DNA of 11,230 nt, taken from positions 1-11,230 of the forward strand of contig JAIHVJ010000047.1 in NCBI GenBank assembly GCA_022720335.1, given 5' to 3'. Position numbers and translations under genes: made by a program. Below, one piece after another: positions 6,400 to 11,230 of the stretch. The stretch is from Collinsella sp. (lineage in GTDB: Bacteria; Actinomycetota; Coriobacteriia; Coriobacteriales; Coriobacteriaceae). Numbering within the stretch: the first letter of the stretch is position 1; each line of letters begins with the position of its first letter. Below the pieces are notes generated by a model, which was given only the letters and a program-made list of their open reading frames with translations, was not told the DNA's origin and searched no databases.

Positions 6400-6422
6400 G
6401 GTTGCGGCGTTTTGCCAATCTA

Positions 6423-6489
6423 AGTTGCGGTGGAATAGTTCCTAGAATCGGCTGCCTAACAGCCAAACAGGAACTATTTCACCGCAACT
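6423..6489. repeat. Palindromic intergenic repeat element, copy 2
   Basis: The left arm 6423-6443 pairs with the right arm 6469-6489 over 21 bases with a single G-T wobble, the same wobble that copy 1 has at arm position 11. An inner hairpin GGCTG 6450-6454 with CAGCC 6460-6464 corresponds to the GGCT/AGCC hairpin of copy 1. At arm positions 17-19 this copy has TTC/GAA where copy 1 has GGA/TCC, and position 20 is C-G instead of T-G, so pairing is kept by compensating changes. The left flank also shares CTA and a GCC-AT pattern with copy 1. Confidence 0.92.
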
Positions 6490-6497
6490 TCTTTTTT
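6423..6497 (+). terminator. Repeat copy 2 probably ending M20 peptidase transcription
   Basis: The right arm of the palindrome is followed by T-T-C-TTTTTT (6489-6497), which together with the long stem makes a credible intrinsic terminator 24 bases after the M20 stop codon. Copy 1 has no such T-run, so the terminator role would be specific to this site. Confidence 0.6.
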
Positions 6498-6693
6498 ATC
6501 GGTGTAAAAGGCGGGCCATGCATGTCAGCGGGATTGTTATTCGTTTGTAAAGCCCTGCCGCGCTTGCGGTAAGGGTTTATCAAATGCCCGTAAGAAACCG
6601 CAGTTGGCGCGGGTGCTGCCCGGTCGGGGTCGTATCTTTCCAAACAGCAAAGCGGGCAGGGTGCCCGCGATTCGCATGTACGAAAGGAAGATC
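6490..6693 (+). promoter_or_regulatory. Leader and control region of the pst operon
   Basis: No gene is seen here. There are two hairpins: CCCTGCCGC 6553-6561 with GCGGT-A-AGGG 6566-6575 (one bulge), followed by TTTAT, and a perfect GCGGGCA 6652-6658 with TGCCCGC 6662-6668, which ends 14 bases before the pstS ribosome site AAAGGA (6683-6688). GTAA motifs occur at 6504, 6547, 6569 and 6590, the last three about two helical turns apart, which might be PhoP/PhoB-type half-sites. I could not find a convincing -35/-10 pair. Phosphate control is expected for this operon, but the site is only a weak guess. Confidence 0.35.
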
Positions 6694-7632
6694 ATGCTCG
6701 ATCAGGCTTATTCTCGTCGTCAGTTCCTCGGCCTTGCTGGTGGTCTTGCCAGCATCGTCGGTCTCGGTCTCGTTGGCTGCGGCGGCGCAGGCGCATCCGA
6801 CGCCGCCGACAAGGGTAGCGCCGCTGCTGCCGAGTCCGTCTCCGGCGAGGTGACCTACGACGGTGCCTCCTCGTTCCAGGCTCTCGTCGAGGCCGCTGCC
6901 GAGAAGTTCATGGATGCCAACCCCGACGTCTCCGTCTCCGGCTCGGGCAACGGTTCGGGCAAAGGTCTGACCGCTGTTGCCGCCGGCACCGTCACCATCG
7001 GTAACTCCGACGTCTTCGCCGAGACCAAGCTCGAGGCCGACCAGGTCAAGAACCTCGTCGACCACGAGGTCGCCGTCGTGGGCATGGGTCCCGTCGTCTC
7101 TAAGAACGTGAAGGTCGACGACCTGTCCCTCGAGCAGCTCAAGGGCATCTTCTCCGGCCAGATCACCAACTGGAAGGAGGTCGGCGGCGACGACGCCAAG
7201 ATCGTCGTTCTCAACCGCAAGGCCGGTTCCGGTACCCGCGCCACCTTCGAGGCTGCCGTCTTTGGCGACGAGGCAGTCGACTTTAAGGGCGACGCCGAGC
7301 TCGACAAGTCCGGCGATGTCCAGACTCAGATGGGCAGCACCGACAACGCCATCTCCTACCTGGACTTCTCGCACTTCGATGACTCCAAGTTCAACGCCAT
7401 CAAGGTCGAGGGCGTCGAGCCCAAGAGCAAGAACGTCACCGACGACTCCTTTAAGATCTGGGCGACCGAGCACATGTACTGCGCTAAGGACGCCGACGAG
7501 GCCACCAAGGCCTTCTTGGAGTTCATGCTTTCCGACGATGTCCAGGGCAAGCTCGTCGAGGAGCAGGGCTTTATCCCCGTCTCTGCCATGAAGGTCGTCA
7601 AGGACGCCAGCGGCAAGGTCTCTGCTAAATAA
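6694..7632 (+). CDS. pstS: Phosphate ABC transporter substrate-binding lipoprotein PstS
   Basis: PstS captures inorganic phosphate outside the membrane and passes it to PstCA. The 312-residue protein begins with a Tat-type signal, S-R-R-Q-F-L at residues 7-12, then a hydrophobic stretch and a lipobox LVGC with Cys29. It is therefore probably exported folded and lipid-anchored. A low-complexity Ala/Gly/Ser linker (30-50) follows. Phosphate-binding segments are GASS (57-60), GSGNGSGKG (83-91), IGNSD (102-106) and RKAGSGTR (175-182), as in the PstS/SphX family. The start at 6694 is set by AAAGGA five bases upstream and by the signal peptide; the upstream ATG 6676 has no ribosome site. Codons are strongly biased to C-ending forms (GTC, TCC, GAC), suggesting high expression. 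It is the first gene of pstSCAB. Confidence 0.95.
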   Translation: MLDQAYSRRQFLGLAGGLASIVGLGLVGCGGAGASDAADKGSAAAAESVSGEVTYDGASSFQALVEAAAEKFMDANPDVSVSGSGNGSGKGLTAVAAGTVTIGNSDVFAETKLEADQVKNLVDHEVAVVGMGPVVSKNVKVDDLSLEQLKGIFSGQITNWKEVGGDDAKIVVLNRKAGSGTRATFEAAVFGDEAVDFKGDAELDKSGDVQTQMGSTDNAISYLDFSHFDDSKFNAIKVEGVEPKSKNVTDDSFKIWATEHMYCAKDADEATKAFLEFMLSDDVQGKLVEEQGFIPVSAMKVVKDASGKVSAK

Positions 7633-7657
7633 GTAATCGCCCCCGGAAAGGTTTGCA

Positions 7658-8566
7658 ATGGCAAAACAGCTGCCAAAGCGCGACCTTGAGAACGTGGGCC
7701 TGGGCGTCACGGGCGCGTGCGTAGCGCTCGTGACGCTTGTCGTTGCCGCGCTTATCTTCATGGTCGCCCAAAAGGGCCTCTCGGCTTTTCTCAAGGATGG
7801 CGTTTCGGTTGTCGAGTTCTTCACCGGCACCAAGTGGGACCTGGCCAACACAGCCGAAAACGGTCTGCCCTATACCGGCGCCCTGCCCCTGATCGTCACC
7901 TCGTTTGCGGTCATGGTGCTCTCCACGCTCATCGCGCTGCCCATCGCCATCGGCTCCGCCATCTTTGCGGTCGAGATCCAACCCAAATTTGGTTCCAAGG
8001 TCTTTCAGCCGCTTATTGAGCTTTTGACCGGCATTCCCTCGGTCGTCTTTGGCCTGATCGGCTTTCACGTGGTCGTCGGCCTTATGAAGAGCGTTTTCCA
8101 CGTGAGCACGGGTCTGGGCATCTTGCCCGGTGCCATCGTACTGGCAGTCATGATTCTGCCGACGATGACTACGCTTTCGGTCGACGGCCTGCGCGCCGTG
8201 CCCGACAGCTACCGTCAGGGCTCGCTCGCGCTGGGCTACACCCGCTGGCAGACCATCTGGCACGTGGTGCTCAAGAGTGCCATGCCCTCGCTCATGACCG
8301 CGATCATCCTGGGCATGACCCGCGCCTTTGGCGAAACGCTCGCCGTGCGCATGGTTATCGGCGGCATCGAGGCCATGCCGACGTCGCTGCTGTCGCCGGC
8401 GTCCACCATTACCACCACGCTCACCACATCCATGGCGGTCTATGCCGAGGGCTCGGCCCAGGACGATGTTCTGTGGGCGCTCGGTCTGCTGCTGATGGGC
8501 ATGAGCCTCATCTTTATCCTGATCATCCACCTTATCGGCCGCAAGGGGGCGAAGGCTCGTGGCTAG
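7658..8566 (+). CDS. pstC: Phosphate ABC transporter permease PstC
   Basis: PstC is one of two membrane subunits forming the phosphate channel. The 302-residue protein has about six hydrophobic segments (roughly 14-38, 76-106, 118-142, 155-174, 208-235, 270-293). It carries a cytoplasmic EAA-type coupling loop at 178-210 (SLALGYTRWQTIWHVVLKSAMP region) that contacts the ATPase. The order S-C-A-B and the TKWD segment after the first helix support PstC rather than PstA. GGAAAGG (7645-7651) is six bases before the ATG, and the gap from pstS is 25 bases, so the two are co-transcribed. Confidence 0.95.
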   Translation: MAKQLPKRDLENVGLGVTGACVALVTLVVAALIFMVAQKGLSAFLKDGVSVVEFFTGTKWDLANTAENGLPYTGALPLIVTSFAVMVLSTLIALPIAIGSAIFAVEIQPKFGSKVFQPLIELLTGIPSVVFGLIGFHVVVGLMKSVFHVSTGLGILPGAIVLAVMILPTMTTLSVDGLRAVPDSYRQGSLALGYTRWQTIWHVVLKSAMPSLMTAIILGMTRAFGETLAVRMVIGGIEAMPTSLLSPASTITTTLTTSMAVYAEGSAQDDVLWALGLLLMGMSLIFILIIHLIGRKGAKARG

Positions 8567-9481
8567 CACGCGCATCCATATCGACGAGGCGAGACTCGGG
8601 CGTGTCCAAAGGCAAGACCGCATCGCCACGGGCGTGCTGACGGTGATTGTCGCCATCGTCATGCTCATCGTCGTTTCCATGGTGGCTTACATCCTGTTCG
8701 AGGGCATCTCGACGCTGTTCCAGCCGGGCTTTCTCACGCAGCCGTCGCGCGCCAACGGAACCCAGGGCGGCGTGCTCTATCAGCTGTTCGACTCGTTCTA
8801 TCTGCTGCTGATCACCCTGATCATCTCGGTGCCCATCAGCCTGGGCGGTGCGGTCTTTTTGGTTGAGTACGCGCCGGACGGACCCATCCGCGACATCGCC
8901 TCGACCGCCATCGAGACGCTGTCTTCGCTGCCCTCCATCGTCGTCGGCATGTTTGGCTTTCTAGTGTTCTCGGTGCAGCTGGGCTGGAAGTACTCCATCA
9001 TCTCCGGCGCCGTCGCACTCACCATGTTTAACATTCCCATCCTGGTGCGCGTGATTCAGCAGGCGCTCGAGGACGTGCCACAGGCCCAGCGTGATGCGTG
9101 CCTGGCCATGGGCCTTACCCGCTGGGAGGCCACGCTGCACATCCTGATCCCCGAGGCCATGCCTGCCATCGTGACCGGCATCGTGCTTTCGGCCGGCCGC
9201 GTGTTTGGCGAGGCCGCGGCACTGCTCTTTACCTCGGGCATGAGCTCGCCGGTTCGCCTCAACTTCTTGAGCTTTAACCTGTCGAGCCCCACTTGCGCCT
9301 GGAACGTGTTCCGCCCCGGTGAGTCGCTCGCCGTGCACATCTACAAGATCTATGGCGAGGGCAGCCCCGAGGCACAGCAGATCGTCTGGGGCACCGCCGC
9401 ACTGCTGATGATCTGCGTGCTGCTGTTTAACGTAGTCGCCCGTATCGTGGGCAAGCAACTGGCAAGGAAGATGACGGCCGA

Positions 9482-9485
<4 letters not shown>
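8559..9485 (+). CDS. pstA: Phosphate ABC transporter permease PstA
   Basis: This is the second channel subunit of the phosphate importer. The 308-residue protein has about six membrane segments (roughly 24-48, 78-103, 119-140, 146-166, 200-226, 274-298). Its EAA loop is at 169-200 (CLAMGLTRWEATLHILIPEAMP region), followed by SAGRVFGEAAALLFTSG, typical of PstA. It starts at GTG 8559, inside the last codons of pstC (8-base overlap). AAGGGGG (8543-8549) lies nine bases upstream, so translation is probably coupled to pstC. The extended loop 226-270 between helices 5 and 6 is usual for this subunit. Confidence 0.94.
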
Positions 9486-10354
<869 letters not shown>

Positions 10355-10372
10355 TCCGGGACATGCTTGAGG

Positions 10373-10398
10373 CCCGTGGCGGCTATGGTTGCCGCGGG
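10373..10398 (+). other. Hairpin directly after pstB
   Basis: CCCGTGGCGGC (10373-10383) pairs with GTTGCCGCGGG (10388-10398) around a TATG loop, over 11 bases with three G-T wobbles. There is no T-run, so it is not itself a terminator. It lies 18 bases after the pstB stop and 11 bases before the strong terminator, and might protect the mRNA 3' end. Confidence 0.55.
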
Positions 10399-10409
10399 AC
10401 TGATTGGAG

Positions 10410-10447
10410 AGGCGGGTCATCTCTTGCGGGAGATGGCCCGCCTTTTT
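10410..10447 (+). terminator. Strong intrinsic terminator of the pst operon
   Basis: A 14-base stem (10410-10423 with 10430-10443, one G-T wobble) closes a six-base loop and runs straight into T5 (10443-10447). This ends pstSCAB transcription and separates it from the ABC-F gene. Confidence 0.95.
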
Positions 10448-10464
10448 GCTCTGCGACCGAAACG

Positions 10465-10499
10465 ACCACCACAAAGGGGACAGGCACCTTCGTGGTGGT
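10465..10499. repeat. Palindrome with GGACAGGCA loop
   Basis: ACCACCACAAAGG (10465-10477) pairs with CCTTCGTGGTGGT (10487-10499) with a single A-C mismatch around the nine-base loop GGACAGGCA. No T-run follows. The form resembles REP-type intergenic palindromes. Only one copy is in the window, so repetition in the genome is an inference. It lies between the pst terminator and the ABC-F promoter. Confidence 0.6.
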
Positions 10500-10515
10500 T
10501 TGGGGTGGGGCTCGC

Positions 10516-10524
10516 TGCTATCAT
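10516..10524 (+). promoter_or_regulatory. Extended -10 promoter of the ABC-F gene
   Basis: TGCTATCAT matches an extended -10 element (TG-n-TATnnT) 35 bases before the start codon. The -35 region at normal spacing (10496-10501, TGGTTT) is poor, as is common for extended -10 promoters, and it overlaps the right arm of the preceding palindrome. Confidence 0.4.
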
Positions 10525-10559
10525 GGACAACGTTGAATTTCTACGAAGGAGCAGGGCAC

Positions 10560-11230
10560 ATGGCGATTCTTTTGGGATGCGATTCCGTCAGCCTAGAGTT
10601 TCCCACCAAGCATATTTTCGATAGCGTGACGCTCGGCGTGGGCGAGGGCGACCGTATTGGCATCGTCGGCAAAAACGGCGACGGCAAGTCGACGCTGCTG
10701 AGCGTGCTCGCCGGCACGCTGGAGCCCGACGACGGCCGCGTGACTCATCGCCGCGGCACCACGATCGGCCTGCTCGGCCAAAAGGACCAGCTTGTCGACA
10801 CCGATACCGTGCATCATGCCGTTGTGGGCGACACGCCCGAGTATGAGTGGGCGTCGAGTCCGCGAACACGCCAGATCCTTGCCGGCCTCATTAGCGATGT
10901 GCCCTGGGAGGGAACGGTGGGCGAGCTTTCGGGTGGCCAGCGCCGTCGCGTGGACCTCGCGCGCCTGCTGATCGGCGACTACGACGTGCTCATGCTCGAC
11001 GAGCCCACCAACCACCTGGACATGCGTACCATCAACTGGCTCGCGCGTCACTTAAAGGCCCGCTGGCAGCGCGGCCAGGGCGCCATGCTCGTGGTCACGC
11101 ACGACCGCTGGTTCTTGGACGAGGTCTGCACCAGCATGTGGGAGGTCCACGACGGCCAGGTCGATCCCTTCGAGGGCGGCTACTCGGCATACATCCTGCA
11201 GCGCGTGGAGCGCGACCGCATGGCCGCCGT
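10560..11230 (+). CDS. ABC-F family ATPase (Uup-like), 5' part
   Basis: The frame is open from ATG 10560 to the window edge: 223 codons with no stop. ABC-F proteins are soluble twin-ATPase factors acting on ribosomes rather than transporters. The first ATPase domain is seen complete: Walker A GKNGDGKST (37-45), signature LSGGQ (123-127), Walker B VLMLDEP (143-149) followed by TNHLD typical of ABC-F, and switch His181 in VTHDRWFLD. Only about 78 residues separate Walker A from the signature, so there is no long arm insertion. AAGGAG (10546-10551) lies eight bases before the start. The second ATPase domain and the linker lie beyond the window. The Uup-like subgroup is a tentative call. Confidence 0.93.
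   Translation, partial: MAILLGCDSVSLEFPTKHIFDSVTLGVGEGDRIGIVGKNGDGKSTLLSVLAGTLEPDDGRVTHRRGTTIGLLGQKDQLVDTDTVHHAVVGDTPEYEWASSPRTRQILAGLISDVPWEGTVGELSGGQRRRVDLARLLIGDYDVLMLDEPTNHLDMRTINWLARHLKARWQRGQGAMLVVTHDRWFLDEVCTSMWEVHDGQVDPFEGGYSAYILQRVERDRMAA

Noticed and set aside
6604..6693. An upstream start adding 30 residues before the PstS signal peptide
   Set aside because: It would bury the Tat/lipobox signal inside the protein and lacks a ribosome site; AAAGGA before 6694 fits.
6580..8680. Long minus-strand frames opposite pstS and pstC (423 and 351 residues)
   Set aside because: They are antisense to a complete pst operon, and their Gly/Val/Asp-rich or His/Asp/Arg-rich low-complexity composition comes from the biased codons of the real genes.

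Overview
The window looks like chromosomal DNA from a GC-rich Gram-positive actinobacterium, most likely a gut Coriobacteriia of the Collinsella type. This rests on strong G/C preference at third codon positions, AAGGAGG-type ribosome binding sites, a Tat-type lipoprotein signal on PstS and the overall protein character. The genus is an inference and could not be checked by a search.

Layout from left to right: a non-coding leader (1-299) with a promoter-like -10 box; tgt, the queuosine tRNA-modification transglycosylase (300-1439); a terminator-like hairpin that directly abuts the ribosome binding site of a LOG-family nucleotide phosphoribohydrolase gene (1653-2411); a compact RelB/DinJ-YafQ toxin-antitoxin pair (2525-3135) with lower GC and less biased codons than its neighbours; a DegV-family fatty-acid-binding protein on the minus strand (3229-4089). 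Diverging from degV across a regulatory-looking gap are a HAD-family phosphatase (4246-4908) and an M20/PepV-like dipeptidase (4963-6399). Next come a complete phosphate-uptake operon pstS-pstC-pstA-pstB (6694-10354) closed by a strong terminator, and the first 223 codons of an ABC-F ATPase that runs off the right edge (10560-11230). Every real protein-coding gene except degV is on the plus strand.

The pst genes form one machine. PstS is a lipid-anchored phosphate receptor, PstC and PstA make the membrane channel and PstB is the ATPase. pstC/pstA overlap by 8 bases and pstA/pstB by 4, so translational coupling is likely. No phoU follows pstB before the terminator. The other genes are unlinked housekeeping or accessory functions.

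The best candidate for something undescribed is a pair of about 67-base palindromic intergenic elements (3149-3215 and 6423-6489). They share nearly identical outer arms and an inner GGCT/AGCC hairpin core, but at three consecutive inner stem positions they carry different bases that still pair within each copy. That pattern points to selection on, or copying of, a folded structure. A third, different hairpin with a GGACAGGCA loop lies between pstB and the ABC-F gene. Other points of interest are the possible attenuator before the LOG gene, an 8-base-spaced array of TTCAA/TTGAA half-sites between degV and the phosphatase gene, and degenerate lipid-site motifs in the DegV protein. I saw no CRISPR array, tRNA, rRNA, insertion sequence or phage gene.
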